Shown piece after piece: positions 7,740-15,836 of a stretch of 21,968 bases of DNA. The DNA is from Pseudomonadales bacterium (GTDB lineage: Bacteria > Pseudomonadota > Gammaproteobacteria > Pseudomonadales > Azotimanducaceae), in contig JAKUTI010000017.1 of the NCBI GenBank assembly GCA_022448765.1, forward strand, positions 1 through 21,968, in the 5' to 3' direction. The notes below the pieces were generated by a model that was given only the letters and a program-made list of their open reading frames with translations, did no database searches and was not told the origin of the DNA. Position numbers and translations under genes: made by a program. Numbering within the stretch: the first letter of the stretch is position 1; the number at the start of each line of letters is the position of its first letter.

Positions 7740-8204
7740 GTGGTGGACGTCACATTCGAGGAAATCGAGCCCAAGTTTAGAGAAATCGCTGATCGCATTG
7801 TCTGGTGCACGTTCGCCACCGTCGACCGCTCCGGTAAACCTCGGTCGCGTATTTTGCATCCGATCTGGGAGGGCCCAGCCGGGTGGATCGCCACTGGCCG
7901 ATACAGCCACAAAGAAAAGCACCTGGCTTCAAATCCATTCGTCAGTCTGTCGTACTGGGATCCCGCTCACGAGCAGGCCATGATCGATTGCGAGGCCTCG
8001 TGGGAAGACGACGTCGATGAAAAGCAACGCGTATGGACGTTATTTCGGGAAACGCCACCTCCGCTCGGCTACGACCTCGGGATGCTGTGGAAAGACGTTG
8101 AGGATCCAACATTTGGACTACTTCGACTGCGCCCTTGGCGGATCTCGACGGGCTCTCTTGGCGACGTGATGGCCGGCAAGTCTGACATCGTGTGCCATCT
8201 TTGA
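7740..8204 (+). CDS. Pyridoxamine 5'-phosphate oxidase (PPOX)-family split-barrel protein
   Basis: The 154-residue product matches the FMN-binding split beta-barrel family: C-T-F-A-T-V-D-R-S-G-K-P-R-S-R near the N-terminus, then W-I-A-T-G-R-Y-S-H-K-E-K-H-L, a central V-S-L-S-Y-W-D segment and the C-terminal F-G-L-L-R-L-R-P-W-R-I. Members bind FMN, F420 or haem and act as oxidoreductases or stress proteins. It is too short and divergent to call a true PdxH. The start is uncertain: AAGGA at 7725-7729 could serve TTG at 7734 (4 nt), GTG at 7740 (10 nt) or GTG at 7743. An ATG at 7729 hits a stop after one codon. The gene lies 30 bp after the crotonase gene and 22 bp before the GDPD gene, so they probably form one operon. 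Confidence 0.8.
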   Translation: MVDVTFEEIEPKFREIADRIVWCTFATVDRSGKPRSRILHPIWEGPAGWIATGRYSHKEKHLASNPFVSLSYWDPAHEQAMIDCEASWEDDVDEKQRVWTLFRETPPPLGYDLGMLWKDVEDPTFGLLRLRPWRISTGSLGDVMAGKSDIVCHL

Positions 8205-8226
8205 TCTCGCTTTCGTCCCTATTCCG

Positions 8227-8979
8227 GTGACTCACCCTTTTCTAGACCACCCCGGGTGTCTGGCATTTGCACACCGGGGCGACCATCACGCGGGTCCCGA
8301 AAACACATTGGTCGCTTTCGAAAGTGCCGTAAGACAGGGTTTTCGGTACTTAGAAACCGACGTTCATCTCACGTCTGACGGAATTCTCCTAGCCTTCCAC
8401 GACGATAAACTGGATCGAGTCACTGACGGCAGCGGCCCAATAGCACAGCTAAGCTATGACTCGATTCGGTCCGTACGCGTTGCCGGCCGTGAACCCATTC
8501 CGCGGCTTGATGAGCTCCTCACGAGCTTTCCCGACACACGCTTTAATATCGATCCCAAATCTGACGCTTCAGTCGATCCTTTGATCCGCCTAATCCGAAA
8601 CCTCGGAGTTCAACATCGTGTCTGCGTCGGCTCCTTCAGCGATCGCCGGATACGCCGTGTTCGGGAAGCTATTCCTAGCCTTTGCACGTCGACGGGACCG
8701 ATTGAGACATTTCGCGCTCGACTCTCCAGTTTCGGTATACCAACCGGAGGCCTCCATGGTCTGGCAGCTCAAGTGCCGGTCCGATGGAACGGCATCAGGG
8801 TCGTCGATCAACGCTTTATCGACGCCATGCACCGACGCGGACGGCAAATTCACGTCTGGACGATCAATTCACGCCAGCAAATGAACGAACTTCTTGACAT
8901 GGGAATCGACGGCATCATGACGGATCAGCCAGCAACGCTTAAGAAACTGCTGATTGACCGAGGCCAGTGGTCGGGCTAA
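8227..8979 (+). CDS. Glycerophosphodiester phosphodiesterase family protein
   Basis: The 250-residue protein contains the full GDPD active-site set: F-A-H-R-G with His16 and Arg17, P-E-N-T with Glu25, L-E-T-D-V with Glu43 and Asp45 as metal ligands, and A-F-H-D-D with His58. The C-terminal V-W-T-I-N segment and G-I-D-G-I-M-T-D-Q-P are also typical. These enzymes hydrolyse glycerophosphodiesters to glycerol 3-phosphate and an alcohol. No signal peptide is visible, so a cytoplasmic role is likely. The start is a GTG with no clear Shine-Dalgarno. It is the last gene of the plus-strand run, 37 bp from the convergent acyltransferase. No terminator hairpin is visible between them. Confidence 0.92.
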   Translation: MTHPFLDHPGCLAFAHRGDHHAGPENTLVAFESAVRQGFRYLETDVHLTSDGILLAFHDDKLDRVTDGSGPIAQLSYDSIRSVRVAGREPIPRLDELLTSFPDTRFNIDPKSDASVDPLIRLIRNLGVQHRVCVGSFSDRRIRRVREAIPSLCTSTGPIETFRARLSSFGIPTGGLHGLAAQVPVRWNGIRVVDQRFIDAMHRRGRQIHVWTINSRQQMNELLDMGIDGIMTDQPATLKKLLIDRGQWSG

Positions 8980-9016
8980 TCGTTCCTCAGAGCCAAACCG
9001 GAAATTTGCGATTCAT

Positions 9017-10354
9017 TCAAGTTCGCTGAATACGTTGCGGCAACGAGACGACTCCAGCGATCACGGCACCTAAGAAAGGCAAGCAGAGGACATATACGCG
9101 AAGTCCAAACCACTCTGTACCGACCACGCCATCTAACGCCAACAAGGCCAACCCGCCGCAGGTAATCAGGGCACCTGTTACCAACCGCCAACCGGCGATT
9201 GTCTGGACGGCACTAGAAGACCCTCGCTCGAGCCGACTAAACGCTGGCGCCAACAGCGCGAGCCCGGCAACGTAAACCAAGAGCCAGACCGGCCGTAATG
9301 ACCACCACAAGCCCGTTCCAGGGTCGATTTCCAGACCCATATTTCCAATCTCCAAAGCCAAACCCACCGTCAGGGTCGATGCGGTGAGATGCCATAAATA
9401 GATCGTCATGATCATGCCGTTGATCACCAACGTCGCAGTCCAAGGGCCAACGCGTGCTAGCCAACGCTGCGCCGGACGTTCAAAAGCCAAAAGTATGCCC
9501 ATTTGCATGACCCCAAGGGCAAGCATGGCGAACTTAGGCGGTAACGTATTGCTGACCTCGTCGCCCGGCACACTCACCATGGCGATGGGGTAGGGGCCAA
9601 AATACACCATCCCAATCAAGAGCAACGCACCGCCAATCGCCCAGGTCGCCGCATTTCGCAAACCGTTAAGGTGACCGTCACGCCACGCGTATCCCAACTG
9701 ATGGACAGCAAGCCAAACGAACGCGTAGTTGAGCCAGCCAACATCTTTAACACCAAATACAAAGAACAAGGCGTCGTTCGCCAACGCCAGCAGCGCTAGC
9801 GCCCAGAACGAGGCCATCCCGTATCGTCGCCAAGCGCTCCAGGTCAAGGGAACGAGCAGCGCCACCAAGATATATACGGACAAAAACCATATCGGGACCA
9901 GCGCAACTTGCGACGCGATAGCAAGAATTTCAGACCGAATCCCTATGGCATTACCCACTCCGCCGATGACGACCCATGCAGCGACTAGTGGCAGGACAGG
10001 TTTAATTAGCCGGCCCAACCGACTCGTCAACCAATCGCTGTAGCCATGGCCATCCCTGGTAGCGGCGTTCCAGGAGACTCCATTCGCGTAGCCACCCACC
10101 AGGAAAAAGATAGGCATCACCTGGAACCCCCAGGTAAGCCAACGCGTCCAAGGTTCCAGCTCGAGCATGTTGGCAATAGCTAAATTGCCTTCGACCACGT
10201 GGGGTGCAGCCATTAACCAGTGCCCGGATATCACCGCGAGAATAGACAGGGCGCGTAAGAAATCGACGTATCGGTTCCGCGATTCAGGCGTTTGCAGCGC
10301 CATGGCACCGGCTTGGGCCCATAATCCACGCTTCATCGGTTCATCAGGTTCCAT
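9017..10354 (-). CDS. Acyltransferase-3 family integral membrane protein
   Basis: The 445-residue protein is hydrophobic for most of its length, with about ten predicted membrane helices. It begins with the family signature Y-V-D-F-L-R-A-L-S-I-L-A-V-I-S-G-H-W, giving Arg34 and His45 as the likely conserved pair. Acyltransferase-3 proteins transfer acetyl or succinyl groups to periplasmic or surface glycans and lipids. The acceptor here is unknown. It lies 42 bp downstream of the phospholipase D gene on the same strand, so the two are probably co-transcribed. Met1 at 10354 and Met7 at 10336 are both possible starts, and neither has a strong ribosome site. The intervening DNA is AT-rich with a small palindrome. 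Confidence 0.88.
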   Translation of the reverse strand: MEPDEPMKRGLWAQAGAMALQTPESRNRYVDFLRALSILAVISGHWLMAAPHVVEGNLAIANMLELEPWTRWLTWGFQVMPIFFLVGGYANGVSWNAATRDGHGYSDWLTSRLGRLIKPVLPLVAAWVVIGGVGNAIGIRSEILAIASQVALVPIWFLSVYILVALLVPLTWSAWRRYGMASFWALALLALANDALFFVFGVKDVGWLNYAFVWLAVHQLGYAWRDGHLNGLRNAATWAIGGALLLIGMVYFGPYPIAMVSVPGDEVSNTLPPKFAMLALGVMQMGILLAFERPAQRWLARVGPWTATLVINGMIMTIYLWHLTASTLTVGLALEIGNMGLEIDPGTGLWWSLRPVWLLVYVAGLALLAPAFSRLERGSSSAVQTIAGWRLVTGALITCGGLALLALDGVVGTEWFGLRVYVLCLPFLGAVIAGVVSLPQRIQRT

Positions 10355-10372
10355 ACTTTATTCATATATATC

Positions 10373-10388
10373 ATTATCTTATGATAAT
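10373..10388. repeat. Small palindrome between the phospholipase D and acyltransferase genes
   Basis: ATTATC (10373-10378) and GATAAT (10383-10388) form a 6-bp inverted repeat with a TTAT loop in an AT-rich 42-bp gap. There is no GC stem or T-tract to make it a terminator. It could be an operator or part of an internal promoter. Confidence 0.3.
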
Positions 10389-10396
10389 TACTTAAA

Positions 10397-11884
10397 TCAA
10401 AGTAACGATGTTATTGGGAGCAAACCGTAAAACCAGATTTCCATATTTTTTAGCCAGGACGCCATGTGATCCGGATTAAATTGTTGACTGATGGCCCAAC
10501 TGTTTTCCGGCAGCATGTCTTTCTCAATCTGTCGAGATAGCGCACTCGCCAAGGTAGGATTTTCGATCAATACACCCACCTCGGTATTCAGCTGAGCAGA
10601 CCGAGGGTCGAGATTGAAACTCCCGATAAATAGACGAGCGCCATCCACCACCATGCTCTTCGCGTGCAACGAGATGGTGGCATGGGTATTTGTCGGCGTC
10701 TTGGTGATGATCTCGTCGCGGATCGATGCATCGTGTCGAAATTCAAACAATTCGATGCCGGCCTCAATCATAGACGCTCGCTGTTGTTGATACCCACTAA
10801 ACGCCATGGGGTTGTCCGTCGACAACATTGAATTTGTGACGATTCTGACCCGCACGCCCTCGTCAACTTTCTTTGCCAGCAAGGCGATTCCATCCTCGGG
10901 GAATATTAAATAAGGGGTTTGGATCAGTATTGATCGTTGCGCAGCACTGACTTCCTCGACCAAACGTCCGTACGTCTTCAGATCCAACGCTGTCGACACT
11001 TTCCCCGGCGCATCGTTAATGAATTCGACGTCGGTCCAGACCATATCGCCGATCACCGCCTGGATGCGCGTCGAAACATCGGCAATGCTTTCCCGAACTT
11101 TTGGGTCGAAATTTGACGGATTGTTGGCGTAAGCCTGCATTTCGCGCCGAAAACTCTCGTCACTTTCCGTAGCTAACGGCCCTAGTAACGCATCAACCGA
11201 AAGCGCTAGCGAACTAGTCCAAAACTCTTCGAAATTTTCTTTGACCTTTTCCGTTACGGCTCCGGCCAACAAGACGTCCCGGTCGCGAAAGTTGTAGACC
11301 CCGTCGTAATCAAAGTACTCATCGGCCATGTTGCGGCCACCGGTGATAGAGACGTGATCATCGAAAATAGCAACCTTGTCATGCATCCGTTGATTGAACG
11401 ACGTGAAGTCAAAAACAAGGTAATAGATACGTTCGATGACCGAAACGCCGACGTGGTGTTTGGGGTTATATATTCGTAGCTCAACGTTTGGGTGGTGATT
11501 GATGTTCGCCAAGATCCGGTTTTCTGTTTTAAGAAGGAAGTCATCGACCAAAACGCGAACACGCACGCCACGATCAGCGGCTGCGAGCAGTGCTTCTGCT
11601 GCCAGGATGCCAATGTTGTCTGGCTCCCAAATGAAATACTGGACATCGATGGTTGCCTGCGCCTTTTCCGTCAGCCAAGCTCGGGCGAGGAGGGCGTCTT
11701 CTCCAGACTCGAGGACGTAGACGCCGGTCCTTCGGGAACCCTTGGAAAGACAATCGGGGCAATACGCGCTGAGCCAATCCAACAATGTCGACGTCGGCTG
11801 AGCTCGCGCATTCATGTTTCCGAACGCGAATACCCCTATCGCGAGGGCGACGATGATTACTCGAGACCAAAACATCTGGATCAC
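10397..11884 (-). CDS. Phospholipase D family protein, ClsC-like (possible cardiolipin synthase)
   Basis: The 495-residue protein carries two complete HKD motifs: H-D-K-V-A-I-F-D (His168, Lys170, Asp175) and H-A-K-S-M-V-V-D (His407, Lys409, Asp414). Each is followed by the usual G-G-R-N or G-S-F-N-L-D-P-R-S motif. The second, continuing Q-L-N-T-E-V-G-V, strongly resembles the YmdC/ClsC branch of cardiolipin synthases. Residues 8-28 form a hydrophobic N-terminal segment ending N-A-R-A-Q, a plausible signal peptide or anchor, so it should act at the membrane or in the periplasm. Hydrolysis or phosphatidyl transfer are both possible. The GTG start at 11884 is favoured over the ATG three codons later because GGAGAG lies 8 nt upstream of the GTG. 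The acyltransferase-3 gene follows after 42 bp. Confidence 0.88.
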   Translation of the reverse strand: MIQMFWSRVIIVALAIGVFAFGNMNARAQPTSTLLDWLSAYCPDCLSKGSRRTGVYVLESGEDALLARAWLTEKAQATIDVQYFIWEPDNIGILAAEALLAAADRGVRVRVLVDDFLLKTENRILANINHHPNVELRIYNPKHHVGVSVIERIYYLVFDFTSFNQRMHDKVAIFDDHVSITGGRNMADEYFDYDGVYNFRDRDVLLAGAVTEKVKENFEEFWTSSLALSVDALLGPLATESDESFRREMQAYANNPSNFDPKVRESIADVSTRIQAVIGDMVWTDVEFINDAPGKVSTALDLKTYGRLVEEVSAAQRSILIQTPYLIFPEDGIALLAKKVDEGVRVRIVTNSMLSTDNPMAFSGYQQQRASMIEAGIELFEFRHDASIRDEIITKTPTNTHATISLHAKSMVVDGARLFIGSFNLDPRSAQLNTEVGVLIENPTLASALSRQIEKDMLPENSWAISQQFNPDHMASWLKNMEIWFYGLLPITSLL

Positions 11885-11892
11885 CGTGATTT

Positions 11893-11898
11893 CTCTCC
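11893..11898 (-). promoter_or_regulatory. Ribosome-binding site deciding the GTG start of the phospholipase D gene
   Basis: GGAGAG on the minus strand is 8 nt from the GTG at 11884 but 17 nt from the alternative ATG. Confidence 0.5.
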
Positions 11899-12025
11899 GG
11901 TGCGTATTTCAGTGCGCGTTGCGTCGAAATATTAGCACTCCTCGATGAAGTACACTGCCCCCGCTTGGTCCGTTAGCCACCAACGTGTCAGCACCGATAT
12001 GACGATCAACGAATAGGTTTCCTAC

Positions 12026-13702
12026 ATGAGCACGTTCGACTACATCGTTATCGGCGCAGGATCTGCTGGATGCGTTCTTGCGCACCGTCTCAGCGAGGAC
12101 GGAAAACACACGGTCCTTCTATTGGAAGCCGGCGGTCTCGATCGCCACGTCTCACTGAAGATGCCGGCGGCTTTTTCGATCCCGGTCAACGATTCACGCT
12201 TCAACTGGCTGTACATGAGCGAACCCGAATCGGGATTAGGAAATCGCCGAATCCATTGTCCGCGAGGACGGGTGCTCGGCGGGTCATCATCGATTAACGG
12301 GATGGTCCACGTACGCGGTCACCCGACGAACTTTGAACAATGGGGAGCGATGGGCGCGACGGGTTGGGGGTATGGAGATGTTCTGCCGTACTTTAAAAAG
12401 TCAGAAGATGCACTTTGGCTTGACACACCTAACGACTACCGTGGCAAGGACGGTCCACTAAAGATCTCGCGCGGGACAAAACGTAACCCGCTTTACGATG
12501 ACTTCGTCCTCGCCGCGGAACAAGCCGGCTATGGATTAAGCGACGACCTCAATGGTTTCCGACAAGAGGGCTTTGGTGATCTAGAAATGACCGTTTCGCG
12601 AGGACGCCGTTGCAGCGCTTCGCGCGCGTATCTTGCCAGCGCTAATCAAAAAAACAACCTAACCGTTCGTCTCTATAACTTAGTGGAGAAGCTTGAATGC
12701 ACGGACGAACGCGTCACCGGCGTTCGCTACCACGACGGGAAACGACTGCTCGTCGAGCACGCCAATAAAGAAGTGATCCTGGCGGCGGGGGCTATTGGAT
12801 CGCCCCAACTCTTAATGCTTTCCGGCATCGGGCCCGAAGATTCCTTGAGATCGAATGCCATTAAACCGATCAAAGTGGTTCCCGCGGTCGGTCAAAACCT
12901 GATGGATCACCTGGAAATTTACTTGCAACGTTCCTGTCCCCGAGAAAATTCGCTCAATCGATGGTTAAACCCTCTAGGGCGCGCGATGATCGGAGCTCGG
13001 TGGCTCGCCAGAAAAACCGGGCTTGGATCAACAAACCACTTCGAAGTGGGCGGCTTTGTTCGAAGCCGTCAGGGAATCGTCGCCCCCGATATTCAGTTTC
13101 ACTTTCTCCCGGCAGCCGTCTCGTACGACGGATCGGTGACTCGCGGCTCGAGCGGTTTTCAAGTGCATGTCGGCCCGATGCAAAGCCCGAGCCGCGGTCA
13201 CATTGAATTAAGGTCCGCCGACCCCCGAGACAAACCGCTCATCCGCTTTAACTACATGACCCACACGAGTGACTGGGAAGTCTTTCGTCGAGCAATACGC
13301 CTCGCCCGAGAGGTATTTCAACAGCCCCAGCTGGACCGATACCCCGGAGAAGAATTATCCCCGGGTCTCCAATGCGATAGTGACGACGGCATCGATGCAT
13401 TTATTCGCAATAATGCTGAAAGTGCCTACCATCCTTGCGGCACGTGTCGCATGGGAGTTGGCGAAGACAGCGTCGTCGATCATAACTGCCGCGTCCGCGG
13501 CTTGGAGAACTTGCGCGTCGTTGATGCGTCTGTGTTCCCCCAAATTACCAACGGTAATCTCAACGCACCCACCATCATGTTGGCGGAAAAAGTCGCGGAC
13601 CAGATCAAAGGCGTCTCCGCGCGAAAGGAATTACAACCGTATTTCATGGACCCCGACAGCAAAACCAGACAGCGTCCCGGCGAGCCACAACGGCGGATGT
13701 AG
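12026..13702 (+). CDS. GMC-family FAD oxidoreductase (choline/alcohol dehydrogenase type)
   Basis: The 558-residue flavoprotein opens with D-Y-I-V-I-G-A-G-S-A-G (Gly10, Gly12, Gly15) and L-L-L-E-A-G-G (Glu34), the FAD-binding Rossmann motif. It continues with P-R-G-R-V-L-G-G-S-S-S-I-N-G, GMC signature 1, and a G-A-I-G-S-P-Q-L-L-M-L-S-G-I-G segment, signature 2. The catalytic pair is His469 in Y-H-P-C-G-T-C and Asn513 in N-G-N-L-N-A-P-T. Their 44-residue spacing equals that of His466/Asn510 in choline oxidase. Length matches BetA and AlkJ relatives, so an alcohol dehydrogenase is likely, but choline as substrate is not established. No betaine aldehyde dehydrogenase or regulator is adjacent. 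It is divergent from the phospholipase D gene and its ribosome site is weak. Confidence 0.92.
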   Translation: MSTFDYIVIGAGSAGCVLAHRLSEDGKHTVLLLEAGGLDRHVSLKMPAAFSIPVNDSRFNWLYMSEPESGLGNRRIHCPRGRVLGGSSSINGMVHVRGHPTNFEQWGAMGATGWGYGDVLPYFKKSEDALWLDTPNDYRGKDGPLKISRGTKRNPLYDDFVLAAEQAGYGLSDDLNGFRQEGFGDLEMTVSRGRRCSASRAYLASANQKNNLTVRLYNLVEKLECTDERVTGVRYHDGKRLLVEHANKEVILAAGAIGSPQLLMLSGIGPEDSLRSNAIKPIKVVPAVGQNLMDHLEIYLQRSCPRENSLNRWLNPLGRAMIGARWLARKTGLGSTNHFEVGGFVRSRQGIVAPDIQFHFLPAAVSYDGSVTRGSSGFQVHVGPMQSPSRGHIELRSADPRDKPLIRFNYMTHTSDWEVFRRAIRLAREVFQQPQLDRYPGEELSPGLQCDSDDGIDAFIRNNAESAYHPCGTCRMGVGEDSVVDHNCRVRGLENLRVVDASVFPQITNGNLNAPTIMLAEKVADQIKGVSARKELQPYFMDPDSKTRQRPGEPQRRM

Positions 13703-13732
13703 ATGATCTAACGCTCCAAACCGGCGAGCTAA

Positions 13733-15703
13733 CTACAAATACTTATCGAGGAATCGCTCCATCAATTCCAAATGCCTCACGCGATTCTCGGGCTTGTAAA
13801 ATCCGTGACCCTCGTTAGCGATCACCACGTATTCATGCGGGTGCCCACGTTGTTTCAATTTGGCCGCAAGTTTATTGGCGTGGACGACGGGAGCTCGATC
13901 GTCTTCTTCGCCTTGAATCAATAGCACCGGCGCCTTTAGTTCAGCGACACGTTCAATGGGCGAAAATTCCACAAACTCGTCTTTGTCTTTCCCCAACGCT
14001 TTCTCTAGGTAACGGCGTCCACTGAAACGACCCCGAATATCACCCGCGGAATACATTAAGTTGAAGTCATAAACACCTACAACACCGATCGCGGCCTTGT
14101 ACAAGTCCGGCTCGATGATGGACGCTTGCAACGCAGAATACCCGCCAAAGCTCGCCCCCATGATGGCGATACGGTCCGGATCGATGGGAAAGTTCTTCAT
14201 CACGTATCGCGTTGCATCGATGACGTCATGTTGGATTTTTCTTCCCCACTGACGGAACCCTGCTGCCTCAAAGTCGGCACCAAAGCCGCCGGATCCACGA
14301 AAATTCACCTGTAAAACCGCGTACCCTCGACTCGCTAGAAATTGCGATTGCTTATCGTACCCCCACGCATCAAACGGCCCATGCGGCCCGCCGTGCGGAT
14401 TGACGACAAGCGCAAATCCCGCGTCCGTCTCCGTCGGGGGGATGGTCAGCAACCCGGTTATATGAAGTCCGTCGCGCGCCGTAAATTCAATGGGTTCGAC
14501 GCGTCCCGAGCGCTCTTGATCGACCCAGGGCCGCATGCCACTGAACGGAATTAAACCTCCCGCGTCCTTATCAAAGAGATAGTAAAAACCTGGATTGCGA
14601 TCACTCGATACGTGAATGACTTGTAACGACCCATTACTGGTCGCATTGACAATTTCTACTCGGGATTCGGGAAAGGTTGCCTGAAGCGATTGCGTCACTC
14701 CGGCGCGCTCATGATTCGGGTCGAGATAATGTAATTCGGGCTTGCCGATACCCGAAACAAACGCGTAAGCATTGCCATCTTTATCAATCTTGACATCAAG
14801 CACGTCGGCAACCGGATCTCGATAAATCATTTCAACCCGTTTTAGGTCCAACGACGCTTTGACCACCGCCTTGGTCCCGCCATCCCGACTATCGAGCGCT
14901 AAAATCGCCTTGCCATCATCTGTAAAAGCGATGGGCTCCAACATCCCGCCAGGGTAGGGCATCTTTAATAAATGAACCCATTCCAGCGAATCCGGGGCTT
15001 TATGGGCCAAGAACTGCTCGTAGTATTCCGTCATGCCCCAGGCATAGCGCGCACGATCTTCGGCATCGAGTAACACCTGACCTGCCCCCGATGGGAGTTG
15101 CGCAATGCGGCGCATCGACGAATTAAAAGTATGTAATTTGTAAACGCCCGAACGCGCCCCGCTGAACGAGATGGTCCGAATCAGCACGTAGTTCGGGTCG
15201 TCAGGAAGCGGATCGAGCATCATGGCCCAGCCACCAAATCCGATGCCATTGTTCGGTGAACGGGACTTTCTCTTGCCTGGCGGCAATCGGAACGTGAAAA
15301 TTCGCTTTTCTTTTTTCCCGTTGACGTTGACGGCAAATAGTTCGCCGCCGACGAATGGCTGTTCGCGCATCGACGGTATAAACCGTTGAATCCCAACGAC
15401 CAAACGATCCTTACTCGACCAGTAATACTCCCCAACCTCTTCATTCGACCCGGTAAAAAAAATCTGATTGATCGCGTCTTTCTTTGCGCGGTCGTACACG
15501 ATGACTCGATTTCGTCCATCGACCTTGGTCATGAAAGCGAGGTACTCGCCACCAGGGGAAATCCGTACAGAAAAAATCTCATCGAATTTGCTGAAATGTT
15601 CAGTGGGAGGAAGTGGGTTAGCTGTGGCAAGCCCACAAAATAAACTAAGTCCACTTACTAGTAGCCGTATTCGATTTCGGTCGAACTTTCGCGCTTTATT
15701 CAT
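13733..15703 (-). CDS. Secreted S9 family (prolyl oligopeptidase-type) peptidase
   Basis: The 656-residue protein starts with a basic stretch and a hydrophobic segment (about residues 12-29, ending L-A-T-A-N), a plausible signal peptide for the periplasm. Residues 30 to about 400 are a predicted beta-propeller with repeated strand motifs. The C-terminal 230 residues form the alpha/beta-hydrolase peptidase domain. The triad is Ser518 in G-A-S-F-G-G-Y, Asp601 in G-E-E-D-D-R-A-P and His633 in N-E-G-H-G-F-Y. The N-P-H-G-G-P-H-G segment is the usual oxyanion-region motif. It resembles S9C dipeptidyl or acylaminoacyl peptidases. It lies just downstream of a TonB-dependent receptor on the same strand, but behind a strong terminator, so it needs readthrough or its own promoter. 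No good ribosome site is seen. Confidence 0.92.
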   Translation of the reverse strand: MNKARKFDRNRIRLLVSGLSLFCGLATANPLPPTEHFSKFDEIFSVRISPGGEYLAFMTKVDGRNRVIVYDRAKKDAINQIFFTGSNEEVGEYYWSSKDRLVVGIQRFIPSMREQPFVGGELFAVNVNGKKEKRIFTFRLPPGKRKSRSPNNGIGFGGWAMMLDPLPDDPNYVLIRTISFSGARSGVYKLHTFNSSMRRIAQLPSGAGQVLLDAEDRARYAWGMTEYYEQFLAHKAPDSLEWVHLLKMPYPGGMLEPIAFTDDGKAILALDSRDGGTKAVVKASLDLKRVEMIYRDPVADVLDVKIDKDGNAYAFVSGIGKPELHYLDPNHERAGVTQSLQATFPESRVEIVNATSNGSLQVIHVSSDRNPGFYYLFDKDAGGLIPFSGMRPWVDQERSGRVEPIEFTARDGLHITGLLTIPPTETDAGFALVVNPHGGPHGPFDAWGYDKQSQFLASRGYAVLQVNFRGSGGFGADFEAAGFRQWGRKIQHDVIDATRYVMKNFPIDPDRIAIMGASFGGYSALQASIIEPDLYKAAIGVVGVYDFNLMYSAGDIRGRFSGRRYLEKALGKDKDEFVEFSPIERVAELKAPVLLIQGEEDDRAPVVHANKLAAKLKQRGHPHEYVVIANEGHGFYKPENRVRHLELMERFLDKYL

Positions 15704-15782
15704 CTTAGGGTTTATGTTGCACCATCCCGGAGAAATTTACCTTGACGCACTAGCTTCTTTAACGTTCAACAACCGACCTTCC

Positions 15783-15812
15783 AAAAAAAAGGCGGGCATA
15801 ACGCCCGCCTTT
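15783..15812 (-). terminator. Strong rho-independent terminator after the TonB-dependent receptor gene
   Basis: On the minus strand a 10-bp stem (AAAGGCGGGC/GCCCGCCTTT, arms 15803-15812 and 15788-15797, 5-nt loop) runs into a tract of eight T (15790-15783). It lies about 25 bp past the receptor stop and ahead of the S9 peptidase gene. Confidence 0.85.
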
Positions 15813-15836
15813 AGGTCGGAATCTAACGTTCACTCG

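Noticed and set aside
12026..13702. Naming the GMC enzyme choline dehydrogenase (betA)
   Set aside because: Catalytic residues fit the family, but no betaine aldehyde dehydrogenase, choline transporter or BetI regulator is adjacent, so the substrate is not supported.
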